DNA from: SZAS-79 sp038211455
GTDB taxonomy: Bacteria; Pseudomonadota; Gammaproteobacteria; Burkholderiales; SG8-39
Reading direction: 5' to 3'
DNA: 42,529 bases
Assembly (NCBI GenBank): GCA_038211455.1
Contig: JBBQVP010000017.1
Location: 1 to 42,529, forward strand
In this document: piece after piece, positions 24,737-32,315 of the stretch
Position numbering within the stretch: the first letter of the stretch is position 1
How the letters are laid out: each line of letters begins with the position of its first letter
Translations under genes and position numbers: made by a program
The notes under the pieces: model-generated
Told to the model about the DNA's origin: nothing
Databases searched by the model: none
The model's input: the letters and a program-made list of their open reading frames with translations, nothing else

Positions 24737-25108
24737 ATGCGTCACGCCGCAATCCGCCGCTACTTCCGCCACGGCATGCTCCCGCAACTGATGGTCTTCG
24801 AGGCCGTCGCGCGGCTGGGCAGTTTCACGCGCGCCGGCGAGGAGCTTTGCCTCGCCCAACCCACGGTATCCGTGCAGGTGCGCAAGCTGACCGAGACGAT
24901 CGGCCTGCCGCTTTTCGAATCCCCCGGCAGGAAGGTTACCCTGACCGAGGGGGGCCGCGAACTCTATGAATCGGTCCAGGTGCTGTTTCGCTTCTTTATC
25001 GCCGCTGAAGAAAGGCTCGAGGCACTGCGCAAGCTGCGCGGGGTTCGCGAGGCGCAGAAGGGCCAGGCGTTCTGCGGCCCCTTGCTGGAAGGCCCCGCAA
25101 TCAGCTGA
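24737..25108 (+). CDS. LysR-type DNA-binding protein lacking the effector domain
   Basis: 123 residues. Residues about 14-73 are a LysR winged helix-turn-helix (QLMVFEAVARLGSFTRAGEE, LCLAQPTVSVQVRKLTETIG, LPLFESPGRKVTLTEGG). Residues 73-101 resemble the linker/dimerisation helix. The protein then ends in a short unrelated tail (REAQKGQAFCGPLLEGPAIS). A normal LysR regulator has about 200 more residues of effector domain. No remnant of one is seen in the 89 bp before the next gene, so this looks like a stand-alone DNA-binding unit rather than a fresh frameshift. AGGAG lies nine bases before the ATG. Its mRNA leader is the manganese riboswitch, so the protein should be made when Mn2+ is high. 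The likely target is its own promoter and/or divergent terC. Confidence 0.8.
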   Translation: MRHAAIRRYFRHGMLPQLMVFEAVARLGSFTRAGEELCLAQPTVSVQVRKLTETIGLPLFESPGRKVTLTEGGRELYESVQVLFRFFIAAEERLEALRKLRGVREAQKGQAFCGPLLEGPAIS

Positions 25109-25197
25109 GAACTCGTTTCGCCGACGCACGGGTGAGCACTGGCGGAACGGGGCGCCAATCGCCTGCCCGCAGCATCTGCTCACGTAAAATGCGGGCG

Positions 25198-26859
25198 ATG
25201 AACGGCGTCGATTTGGCCACCGCGCGGGGAGGCACTGAACCTCCGCTGCTGCATATTCGCATGGGCGACGTCTTGTCGCGGGCCGCAGACCGCTTACCGG
25301 CGCACGCGGCAGTGATCAGCGTGTGGCAGGACCGTGCACTCACGTTCCGGGAATTGGAAGAAACCGTCGATCAGGCCGCCGCGGCATTGCTGGCGTCAGG
25401 CATTGCAGCGCAGGACCGGGTAGGCATCTGGAGCACGAACCGGCTGGAGTGGGTAGTCGTGCAATTCGCGGTCGCGAGGGTCGGCGCGGTACTCGTCAAC
25501 ATCAACCCCGCGCTGCGCAAGGCCGAACTGGGATACGTGATCGCGCATTCGGGCTGCAAGGCGTTGTTCCTTGCCCCGGCGATCCGGGCGTTCAACTGTA
25601 TCGAAGCCGCCCTTGCCGTGCATGCGCAATCACCGACGCTTGAACACCTTATTCTGCTGGACGACAGCACGCATCCCCACACCGTGCGCTGGTCTGATTT
25701 CGTGTCCCGCGCCGATGGCTTCGACCCGGAGACGTTGCGGCGCGCAGCCGGGGCCGTCGCGCCGCAATCCGCGGTAAACATCCAGTACACCTCGGGCACC
25801 ACGGGGGCGCCGAAGGGCGCAACCCTGTCTCACCTCAACCTGGTCAACAACGGCAACCAGATCGGCGCCAGGCTGGGCCTCGACCAGTCTGACCGCATCT
25901 GCCTGCCGGTGCCCATGTTCCACTGCTTCGGCATGGTCGTCGGCGTATTGGGCGCGTTCGCACATGGCGCGACGGTAGTGTTCCCCGGAGAGTCGTTCGA
26001 TCCGGGCGCCTGCCTCGCAAGCATAGAAAAGCAACGCTGCACCGCGGTGTATGGCGTGCCGATGATGTTCATCGCCATGCTCAACCACCCGGATTTCGAC
26101 CCGAAGCGCCTGACAACGTTGCGCACCGGCCTCATGGGCGGCGCACCCTGCCCGGCGGAGGTGCTGCGCGCAGTCACGGAAAAGATGCATATGCGGGAAG
26201 TCGCCGTGGTCTACGGCATGACGGAGACTTCGCCGATCTCGACTCAGGGCTCGCACGCAGACAGCTTTGAACAGCGCGTAAAAACCGTGGGCAGCGTCCT
26301 GCCGCATGCCGAGGTAAAGATCGTCGATCCCGCGACCGGCGAGACGCTGCCGATCGGCGCACAGGGCGAATTCTGCGCGCGGGGCTACCACGTGATGCTC
26401 GGCTATTGGGACAACCCGGAGGCCACCGCCAAAGCCATCGACGCCGAAGGCTGGATGCACTCGGGGGACCTCGCGATGATGCGTGAAGATCGCTACGTGG
26501 CGATCGTCGGGCGCATCAAGGACATCGTCATCCGCGGCGGCGAGAATATCTTCCCTCGCGAAATCGAGGAGTTCCTGCACACGCTGCCCGAGATCGCCGA
26601 GGCACAGGTGTTCGGGATTCCGGATCCTCTCTACGGCGAGCAGTTGTGCGCCTGGATCCGGCTGCGACCGGGGGCCACGCTGGACGCCGAAAGTTTGCGC
26701 GCAAAGTGCAGGGGGCAGGTCGCCAGCTACAAGATCCCGGCGCTTGTGCGTTTCGTGACCGAGTTTCCGACTACAGCCAGCGGCAAGGTGCAGAAGTTCC
26801 GCATGAGCGCGATCGAATCCGAGGCACGCACGGAAGCTCAAGCCACTCCCCCGGGCTGA
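25198..26859 (+). CDS. AMP-dependent acyl-CoA synthetase
   Basis: 553 residues of the adenylate-forming superfamily. The P-loop YTSGTTGAPKGATLSH begins at about 197. VYGMTETSPIS, GWMHSGDLAMM, the hinge GRIKDIVIRGGENIFPREIEE and the C-terminal catalytic Lys in PTTASGKVQKFRM are all intact. The pattern resembles medium-chain or branched acyl-CoA synthetases (FadD/YngI-like), and the substrate cannot be read. ATG 25198 is chosen; an in-frame ATG three codons earlier is possible. No ribosome-binding site is visible, but TAAAAT (25185-25190) ends seven bases before the start, so a very short or absent leader is possible. It lies 89 bp after the mini-LysR gene and converges on the SnoaL-like gene, with 3 bp between stops. 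Confidence 0.92.
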   Translation: MNGVDLATARGGTEPPLLHIRMGDVLSRAADRLPAHAAVISVWQDRALTFRELEETVDQAAAALLASGIAAQDRVGIWSTNRLEWVVVQFAVARVGAVLVNINPALRKAELGYVIAHSGCKALFLAPAIRAFNCIEAALAVHAQSPTLEHLILLDDSTHPHTVRWSDFVSRADGFDPETLRRAAGAVAPQSAVNIQYTSGTTGAPKGATLSHLNLVNNGNQIGARLGLDQSDRICLPVPMFHCFGMVVGVLGAFAHGATVVFPGESFDPGACLASIEKQRCTAVYGVPMMFIAMLNHPDFDPKRLTTLRTGLMGGAPCPAEVLRAVTEKMHMREVAVVYGMTETSPISTQGSHADSFEQRVKTVGSVLPHAEVKIVDPATGETLPIGAQGEFCARGYHVMLGYWDNPEATAKAIDAEGWMHSGDLAMMREDRYVAIVGRIKDIVIRGGENIFPREIEEFLHTLPEIAEAQVFGIPDPLYGEQLCAWIRLRPGATLDAESLRAKCRGQVASYKIPALVRFVTEFPTTASGKVQKFRMSAIESEARTEAQATPPG

Positions 26860-26862
26860 TCG

Positions 26863-27348
26863 CTAGGCTGTTTTTCCGAACCGCGCCAGGTGCGCCTGGA
26901 ATCCCGGCGTCGCGTTCTGCCCGTCGGAATACTTCTCCAGCAGCCGAGCCACCTTGCCTGCCGGGAATCCGAGTTGCACGAACGCCGTTCCGCGGTCGAA
27001 CACCTCCGCGTAGTGTGCGATCCGCCCATCCTGCAAATGCATTACCGAGATCCCCTCGAACACGATCGGCTTGCCCGCGGACCCGGGCACTTTCGAACGA
27101 TAGCTGAACCGGTAACGCGCGTAACCGATGCAGGCGTCGGAAAGGGCGTCGTAGAACTCCCAGCGATACTGCTCGCCACCTTCATGGAAGCGCGCGAGCA
27201 TTGCCGCGATGTCTGCTCCACCACTGTGTGCGCCGAAGAAATAGTCGTCGTACACGCCATCCGGCGTGAACAGCGCAGCCAGCCCGGCGCCGTCATTGGT
27301 GGCTACGCAAGCGGAAAACTTGTCGAGCAGTGCTTGGAATGCGACCAT
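26863..27348 (-). CDS. SnoaL/NTF2-like fold protein
   Basis: 161 residues. MVAFQALLDKFSACVATNDGAGLAALFTPDGVYDDYFFG is the typical NTF2-like opening, a long helix followed by FTPDGVYDD. The later strands (YRWEFYDALSDACIGYARYRFSYRS and IVFEGISVMHLQDGRIAHYAEVFDRG) complete the cone-shaped fold. Such proteins are isomerases, hydrolases or ligand binders, so no specific function is assigned. ATG 27348 has GGAG five bases upstream. It lies 41 bp downstream of the tRNA-Thr gene on the same strand, so read-through from the tRNA transcript is possible. Confidence 0.75.
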   Translation of the reverse strand: MVAFQALLDKFSACVATNDGAGLAALFTPDGVYDDYFFGAHSGGADIAAMLARFHEGGEQYRWEFYDALSDACIGYARYRFSYRSKVPGSAGKPIVFEGISVMHLQDGRIAHYAEVFDRGTAFVQLGFPAGKVARLLEKYSDGQNATPGFQAHLARFGKTA

Positions 27349-27389
27349 CTCGTCTCCATGGTGAACCGGTTGGGCGACTCCATGGAACC

Positions 27390-27465
27390 TGGTGCCGGCT
27401 AGAGGAGTCGAACCCCCGACCTTCTGATTACAAATCAGCTGCTCTACCAACTGAGCTAAGCCGGC
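27390..27465 (-). tRNA. tRNA-Thr (anticodon TGT), CCA encoded
   Basis: Minus-strand cloverleaf. Acceptor GCCGGCT pairs with AGCCGGC, the D-arm is AGCTCAGTTGGTAGAGC, the anticodon loop is TTTGTAA, the T-arm contains GGTTCGACTCC, the discriminator is A, and CCA is encoded at 27390-27392. The body closely resembles E. coli tRNA-Thr(UGU). The first anticodon-stem pair appears to be G-A rather than Watson-Crick. Confidence 0.97.
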
Positions 27466-27515
27466 CCGTGCAGGGCGCAAGTATAGCGAAGCAGGCAGTG
27501 TATGCTCCCAAGCTC

Positions 27516-28034
27516 ATGAAAAAATTCAGCATCCTGAGCATTCGCGGCGTCTTCGCGGCCGGTGCCGCCGCCTGCGCGCTGCTGCTCGGCTTCGGCTTCT
27601 TCCTGCAGTATGTCAGCGGGCAGAATCCCTGCCCCCTGTGCCTGATCCAGCGGGGGTTTTATTTCGGGCTGCTGTTCGTGTTTGCGGCAGGCGCGCTGCA
27701 TGGCCCCAGGCGCACGGGTGCGATCCTTTACGGCCTGTTCGCGCTGCTGCTCTCGGCGGGCGGGGCGGCCACGGCGGGCAGGCAGGTATGGCTCCAGCAT
27801 CTGCCTGCGGACAAGGTGCCAGCCTGCGGCCCGGACCTGTATTTCATGATGGAAAACTTTCCACTGGCCAAGACACTCACCAAGCTCTTCCAGGGCTCCG
27901 GCGAGTGTGCCGAGGTCACCTGGCGGTTCCTCGGTTTGTCGATCGCCGAGTGGTCGCTGGGGTGGTTCGTGCTATTCGCTGCGATCGCGGTCTCCGCGAT
28001 GCTGCGTCACGAGCGTCGGTCCTTCTTCGCGTAG
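27516..28034 (+). CDS. dsbB: Disulfide bond formation protein B
   Basis: 172-residue inner-membrane quinone reductase that reoxidises periplasmic DsbA. There are four membrane helices. The first periplasmic redox pair is CPLC (C39, C42), directly after helix 1. The second pair is C104 (VPACGPDL) and C131 (GSGECAEV) in the larger loop. The length and QNPCPLCLIQRGFY signature are those of DsbB. The gene is transcribed away from tRNA-Thr on the opposite strand, with 50 bp between. No clear ribosome-binding site. DsbB draws electrons into the quinone pool that is also served by the nearby bc1 genes, but this need not mean co-regulation. Confidence 0.93.
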   Translation: MKKFSILSIRGVFAAGAAACALLLGFGFFLQYVSGQNPCPLCLIQRGFYFGLLFVFAAGALHGPRRTGAILYGLFALLLSAGGAATAGRQVWLQHLPADKVPACGPDLYFMMENFPLAKTLTKLFQGSGECAEVTWRFLGLSIAEWSLGWFVLFAAIAVSAMLRHERRSFFA

Positions 28035-28116
28035 ACGTAAGCCTGACTGCGGACCGGAAGGACATCGAAGGACTCTCTGGCGCAATCTGGAAGTCGCCGG
28101 CGAAAATTTCTCCATT

Positions 28117-28193
28117 GTATCTATATCGATACACAGATTGGCGTGGAGGCCGCTATAGCTCTCGAGATTGAAAAATATTTCTTTCGAAATATT
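28117..28193. repeat. Dispersed intergenic element, copy B
   Basis: The 24-bp box (28117-28140, containing ATATCGATACACAGA and the palindromic arms TGTATC/GATACA) is followed after 33 bp by a perfect 8-bp hairpin AATATTTC-TTTC-GAAATATT (28174-28193). It matches the element at 14239-14314 in order and spacing. It lies in the 267-bp gap between convergent dsbB and sspB. The remainder of the gap is noticeably less GC-rich than its surroundings and shows no gene. Confidence 0.65.
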
Positions 28194-28301
28194 GCGGATT
28201 TTTCGTCAGTGCAACCTACTCTTTTCAAACGTTCAACGCTTCGGCCAGGGTCGACCCATTATGAGCCGGAGACCCACCTCGGTCACACCGGCGTTTCGTA
28301 G

Positions 28302-28745
28302 CTACTTGACCCGGCGCAGCGCGGGACGGCCGCCTGCGGTCGGGCGGGGCGGCTCCGGCGGAACATCCTGCCCCGGAGCAGGCACGAAAGTCTCCGCCTC
28401 GGCCAGGACCTGCACCGAGGACTTCGGCGCATCGATTTCAAACGTCATCCCGTGGCCGGTCTCGCGCCCGTACAGGGCGTAGACATTCGAAACCGGCACC
28501 GAAATCTGCCTCGCGATCCCGCCAAAACGCGCCGAGAACTCGACCAGGTCATTGCCGATCAGCATCTTGTGCACGGCCGTGGGGCCGATGTTCAGGGTGA
28601 TCTCCCCATTCTTCACGTACTCGACCGGCACCTGGGTGCGCGAATCCACCTTGACCGCCAGGTGCGGCGTATAGCCGTTGTCGACGCACCACTCATACAG
28701 GGCACGCAACAGGTAGGGCTTGGTCGGTATTTCTTCGGTCGACAT
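28302..28745 (-). CDS. sspB: ClpXP protease specificity-enhancing factor
   Basis: 147-residue adaptor that delivers ssrA-tagged peptides to ClpXP. The folded domain begins TKPYLLRALYEWCVDNGYTPHLAVKVD and continues with VNIGPTAVHKMLIG-like and FSARFGGIARQISVPVSNVYALYGRETGHGMTF segments that are hallmarks of SspB. A proline-rich flexible linker (VPAPGQDVPPEPPRP) leads to the short C-terminal ALRRVK segment used for ClpX docking. It follows sspA by 25 bp on the same strand, the standard sspAB operon. Confidence 0.96.
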   Translation of the reverse strand: MSTEEIPTKPYLLRALYEWCVDNGYTPHLAVKVDSRTQVPVEYVKNGEITLNIGPTAVHKMLIGNDLVEFSARFGGIARQISVPVSNVYALYGRETGHGMTFEIDAPKSSVQVLAEAETFVPAPGQDVPPEPPRPTAGGRPALRRVK

Positions 28746-28770
28746 GCGCTTGTCGGGTGGATGCGCCGGA

Positions 28771-29370
28771 TTACTTGCGCATCACCTTCTCGGACGGGGT
28801 GAGCGCCTCGATGAACGCAGGCCGAGAGAAGATCCGCTCTGCGTACTTCATCAACGGGGCGGCCGGCTTGCCCAGCCGGATCCCGTAGTGGTCCAGGCGC
28901 CACAGCAGCGGTGCGACCGCCACATCGAGCATCGTGAAATCGTCGCCGAGCATGTGCTTGGTGCGCGTGAAGATCGGCGCCAGCTCCGTCAACCGGTCAG
29001 TAACGTGCGCGCGCGCCTTCTCTACCTGCTTCTCCTTTCCCGAATCGAGCGCGTCGATCTGCGAGAACAGTTCGACTTCCATGTTGAACAGCATCAGGCG
29101 CGCTCGCGCGCGCATCACCGGGTCTGCCGGCATCAGCTGGGGATGCGGAAAGCGCTCGTCGATATATTCATTGATGATGTTCGACTCGTACAGCACCAGG
29201 TCGCGCTCGACAAGCACCGGCAGGCGGTTGTAGGGGTTCATCACCGCGATGTCTTCCGGCTTGTTGTACAGGTCGACGTCAATCACCTGGAAGTCCATCC
29301 CCTTCTCGTAGAGGACGAAGCGGCAGCGGTGACTGAACGGGCAGGTGGTGCCGGAATAAAGTTGCATCAT
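28771..29370 (-). CDS. sspA: Stringent starvation protein A
   Basis: 199-residue glutathione-S-transferase-fold protein that binds RNA polymerase and affects stationary-phase and acid-stress transcription. The N-terminal thioredoxin-like half has YSGTTCPFSHRCRFVLYEKGMDF, and NPYNRLPVLVERDLVLYESNIINEYIDERFPHP contains the surface PHP motif that contacts polymerase. The C-terminal helical half follows. Start ATG 29370; a second Met is adjacent. It lies downstream of petC but separated by a strong terminator, so sspAB probably has its own promoter or depends on read-through. Confidence 0.96.
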   Translation of the reverse strand: MMQLYSGTTCPFSHRCRFVLYEKGMDFQVIDVDLYNKPEDIAVMNPYNRLPVLVERDLVLYESNIINEYIDERFPHPQLMPADPVMRARARLMLFNMEVELFSQIDALDSGKEKQVEKARAHVTDRLTELAPIFTRTKHMLGDDFTMLDVAVAPLLWRLDHYGIRLGKPAAPLMKYAERIFSRPAFIEALTPSEKVMRK

Positions 29371-29388
29371 GATACGAGGGCCTTAGAG

Positions 29389-29419
29389 TAAAAAGCCGGA
29401 CAGGCGGCCCGTCCGGCTT
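29389..29419 (-). terminator. Rho-independent terminator after petC
   Basis: Read on the minus strand: AGCCGGAC, a nine-base loop, GTCCGGCT (29394-29418), followed by a T-run. It separates the bc1 operon from sspAB. Confidence 0.85.
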
Positions 29420-29481
29420 GCAGGAACTGTTTCCCGGTGACTGAGGGTGCGGGAGGAAAACACGCTGGGCGTGCGCCGTTT

Positions 29482-30225
29482 CTAATGGACATCCTTCCAG
29501 AACTGGCTCTTCATCGCATAGGCGAGAACGAACAGGACACCGAGGAAATAAAGCACCACCACGCCGATCTTCTTGCGCGCGTTGGCCGACGGTTCGCCCA
29601 TCCAGACGAGATAGTTGACGAGGTCACGCACCGTGGTGTCGTACTGCGTTGCATTCTGCGTTCCGGACGAAATTTCCGACCACTTGTATTCGGTGGACCC
29701 ATGCCCGCCCTCATGCGAGCTCGCAATCTCCAGCGCTTTCTGGCCCTGCAGGGTCCAGAGAACATGGGGCATGCCGACGTTCGGGAAAACCGCATTGTTC
29801 CAGCCCGACGCGGTCTTGGGATCGCGATAAAACGTACGCAGGTAGGTGTAAAGCCAGTCTGCGCCGCGCGAACGCGCGATCACCGTGAGGTCAGGAGGCT
29901 GCACGCCGAACCATGCCTTGCCGTCTTTGGGCGTCATCGAAATCTTCATGGTGTCCCCGACCTTGTCTCCTGCGAGAAGGAGGTTGTCCTTGATCTGGGT
30001 TTCCGTGAGGCCGATGTCACTCAACCGGTTGTAGCGCATGAACTGGGCGCTGTGGCAGTTGAGGCAATAGTTGACGAACGTCCGCGCGCCGGCCTGCAGG
30101 CTGACGACGTCGTTCGAATCGATCGGCGCGCGGTCCAACCGGTAGCCTGCTTCCGAAGCCGCTGCAAGCTGCGGCAGGAAGCTTCCAGCGACGGAAAGCA
30201 CGAGGGCGATGAGCAGTTTTTTCAT
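29482..30225 (-). CDS. petC: Ubiquinol-cytochrome c reductase, cytochrome c1 subunit
   Basis: 247 residues. A signal peptide (MKKLLIALVLSVAGSFLPQLAAA) is followed by the covalent heme site CLNCH (54-58). NVGMPHVL probably includes the axial Met ligand, and a C-terminal membrane helix (IGVVVLYFLGVLFVLAYAM) holds it in the inner membrane. It accepts electrons from the Rieske centre and passes them to cytochrome c. It is last of petA-petB-petC, 17 bp after the petB stop. The start at MKKLL has GGAG nine bases upstream. A terminator follows. Confidence 0.97.
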   Translation of the reverse strand: MKKLLIALVLSVAGSFLPQLAAASEAGYRLDRAPIDSNDVVSLQAGARTFVNYCLNCHSAQFMRYNRLSDIGLTETQIKDNLLLAGDKVGDTMKISMTPKDGKAWFGVQPPDLTVIARSRGADWLYTYLRTFYRDPKTASGWNNAVFPNVGMPHVLWTLQGQKALEIASSHEGGHGSTEYKWSEISSGTQNATQYDTTVRDLVNYLVWMGEPSANARKKIGVVVLYFLGVLFVLAYAMKSQFWKDVH

Positions 30226-30242
30226 GGTCGTAGTCTCCGCTC

Positions 30243-31517
30243 TCACATCGTCACCCGGTCTGGCACCGGCTTGGATTTGTCCATGGCCGTGTACCAGGGC
30301 ATCAGGATGAAGAACGCGAAATAAATCAGCGTGAACACCCGGGCTGCAACGGTCGCCCGGTCTGCGTTGCCGAGCCAGGAACCGAACTGGCCCCAGACGT
30401 TGGTCGGCTCAGTGCCGAGATATCCAAGGATCAGGAACGTGACCACGAACACCGACAGCGCAAACTTGAAATAGCCGCCACGGTAGCGGATCGACTTGAC
30501 CGGGTCACGGTCCAGCCAGGGAAGCAGGAACAGGATCATCGTGGCCAGCCCCATTGCCATGACGCCCGGGAACTGCGAATTGAACAGCGGCGGAACCGCA
30601 CGCAGGATCGAGTAGTACGGCGTGAAATACCACACCGGCGCGATGTGCAGGGGGGTCTTCAGCGGATCCGCGGGCACGAAGTTGTTGTACTCGAGGAAAT
30701 ACCCGCCCATTTCAGGCACGAAGAACAGGATCACAGAAAACACTGCGAGGAAGATGACCGCGCCCGCCGCGTCCTTGACCGTGTAGTACGGATGAAACGG
30801 GATCCCGTCGAGCGGACGGCCGTTGGCGTCCTTGTGTTTCTTGATCTCGATGCCATCCGGATTGTTCGAGCCCACGTCGTGCAGCGCCAGGATGTGCGCG
30901 GCGACCAGGCCGATCAGCACCAACGGGATTGCGATCACGTGCAGCGCGAAGAAGCGGTTGAGCGTCGCGTCTGACACGACATAGTCACCGCGGATCCAGA
31001 TAGACAGGTCCGGCCCGATGAACGGGACCGAGCTGAACAGGTTGACGATCACCTGCGCGCCCCAGTAGGACATCTGGCCCCACGGCAGCAGGTAGCCGAA
31101 GAACGCCTCGGCCATCAGGCACAGATAGATGATGACGCCGAAGATCCACACAAGCTCACGCGGTTTCTTGTAGGAACCGTAGAGCAGGCTACGGAACATG
31201 TGCAGGTAGACCACGATGAAGAACATCGAGGCCCCGGTCGAATGGATGTAGCGGATGATCCAGCCGCCGGGCACGTCGCGCATGATGTACTCGACCGAGC
31301 CGAAGGCCAGGGCGGCGTCCGGCTTGTAGTTCATGGTCAGGAAGATGCCCGACACGATCTGGATGACAAGCACCAGTATCGACATCGCCCCGAAGTAATA
31401 CCAGAAATTGAAATTCTTCGGCGCATAGTACTCGGACATATGCTTGCGGAATTCCTCGCCGAGCGTGGGCATGCGCTCGTCGATCCATCCCCATACTGCC
31501 GCAATCGGACTGGCCAT
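30243..31517 (-). CDS. petB: Ubiquinol-cytochrome c reductase, cytochrome b subunit
   Basis: 424 residues, the core of the bc1 complex with two b hemes and the Qo and Qi quinone sites. About eight or nine membrane helices are present. The paired heme ligands are visible in HSTGASMFFIVVYLHMFR and in FFALHVIAIPLVLIGLVAAHILALH. The Qo motif reads PVWY (in APVWYFTPYYSILRAVPP) in place of the mitochondrial PEWY. The substitution is common in beta- and gammaproteobacterial enzymes. Start and stop are tightly packed with petA (3-bp gap) and petC. Confidence 0.98.
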   Translation of the reverse strand: MASPIAAVWGWIDERMPTLGEEFRKHMSEYYAPKNFNFWYYFGAMSILVLVIQIVSGIFLTMNYKPDAALAFGSVEYIMRDVPGGWIIRYIHSTGASMFFIVVYLHMFRSLLYGSYKKPRELVWIFGVIIYLCLMAEAFFGYLLPWGQMSYWGAQVIVNLFSSVPFIGPDLSIWIRGDYVVSDATLNRFFALHVIAIPLVLIGLVAAHILALHDVGSNNPDGIEIKKHKDANGRPLDGIPFHPYYTVKDAAGAVIFLAVFSVILFFVPEMGGYFLEYNNFVPADPLKTPLHIAPVWYFTPYYSILRAVPPLFNSQFPGVMAMGLATMILFLLPWLDRDPVKSIRYRGGYFKFALSVFVVTFLILGYLGTEPTNVWGQFGSWLGNADRATVAARVFTLIYFAFFILMPWYTAMDKSKPVPDRVTM

Positions 31518-31520
31518 GGC

Positions 31521-32114
31521 TTACGCTCCCTTCTTGTCGTCGCCGATCAGGATGGTGTTGTCTGAGAGAAACGCATACGGGGGCACAGGAAGGTTGATCG
31601 GCGCCGGCGAGCCTTTGTAGACACGGCCGGCCAGATCGAACTTCGAGCCATGGCAGGGGCAGTAGAACCCGCCCGCCCAATCGCCACCCATCTCCGCCTG
31701 CGCCTCCACGGTCTTCAGTTGCGGCGAGCATCCGAGGTGCGTGCACACGCCCTCAAGCACGACGATCTCTTCCTTGATCGAGCGGAATTCATTCTTGGCG
31801 TATTCCGGCTGCTGGGGAACTTCCGACTTCGGATCGGAGACCTTGCTGTCACTCTTGGTGATCCCGGCAAGCATTTCCTTGGTGCGACGCAGGATCCAGA
31901 CCGGCTTGCCGCGCCATTCCACGATCTGCATCTCGCCCGGAGCCAGTCCGCTGATGTCCGCCTGTACGGGCGCACCGGCCGCCTTCGCGCGCTCGGAAGG
32001 CATCCAGCTAGCGGCAAACGGTGCCGCGATACCGACCGACGCCAGGCCACCCGCGACGCCGGTCCCGACGACCAGATTGCGGCGGATCTTGTCGACTTTT
32101 TCCTGTTGACTCAT
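31521..32114 (-). CDS. petA: Ubiquinol-cytochrome c reductase, Rieske iron-sulfur subunit
   Basis: 197 residues. The N-terminal signal-anchor has a twin arginine (R11-R12, KIRRNLVVGTGVAGG), as expected for a Tat-exported Rieske protein. The 2Fe-2S ligands lie in CTHLGCSP and CPCHGSKFD, with the two disulfide-forming cysteines. It is first in petABC and preceded by a good promoter. It takes electrons from quinol at Qo and moves them to cytochrome c1. The tatABC genes that would export it lie about 9 kb away in the same window. Confidence 0.97.
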   Translation of the reverse strand: MSQQEKVDKIRRNLVVGTGVAGGLASVGIAAPFAASWMPSERAKAAGAPVQADISGLAPGEMQIVEWRGKPVWILRRTKEMLAGITKSDSKVSDPKSEVPQQPEYAKNEFRSIKEEIVVLEGVCTHLGCSPQLKTVEAQAEMGGDWAGGFYCPCHGSKFDLAGRVYKGSPAPINLPVPPYAFLSDNTILIGDDKKGA

Positions 32115-32161
32115 CGAAGAAACCCCGTTGGGAAAGAATGATTGGTCCTGATAAGCGCACG

Positions 32162-32191
32162 ATTATAACGGGCGGTCATGCAAAACGCCAA
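32162..32191 (-). promoter_or_regulatory. Sigma-70 promoter of petABC
   Basis: On the minus strand, TTGGCG (32186-32191), an 18-bp spacer and a perfect TATAAT (32162-32167). The transcript should start near 32155, about 40 bases before the petA ATG. The 201-bp gap is shared with the divergent protease gene. Confidence 0.7.
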
Positions 32192-32315
32192 GTATCATGG
32201 CCTAACTGCCTGAATTGCGTCGGTTTTCCCGTAAGCCCGGAAGGCTTCCCGCAAACGCGATCCGGGCCCGTTCGGGCAGGCGGGTTGGCCGCATTGCATA
32301 TGATAGATTCACCGG

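Noticed and set aside
24737..25108. Mini-LysR gene as an ordinary pseudogene
   Set aside because: The DNA-binding domain and linker helix are intact, a ribosome-binding site is present and no remnant of an effector domain follows. A pseudogene remains possible but is not the favoured reading.
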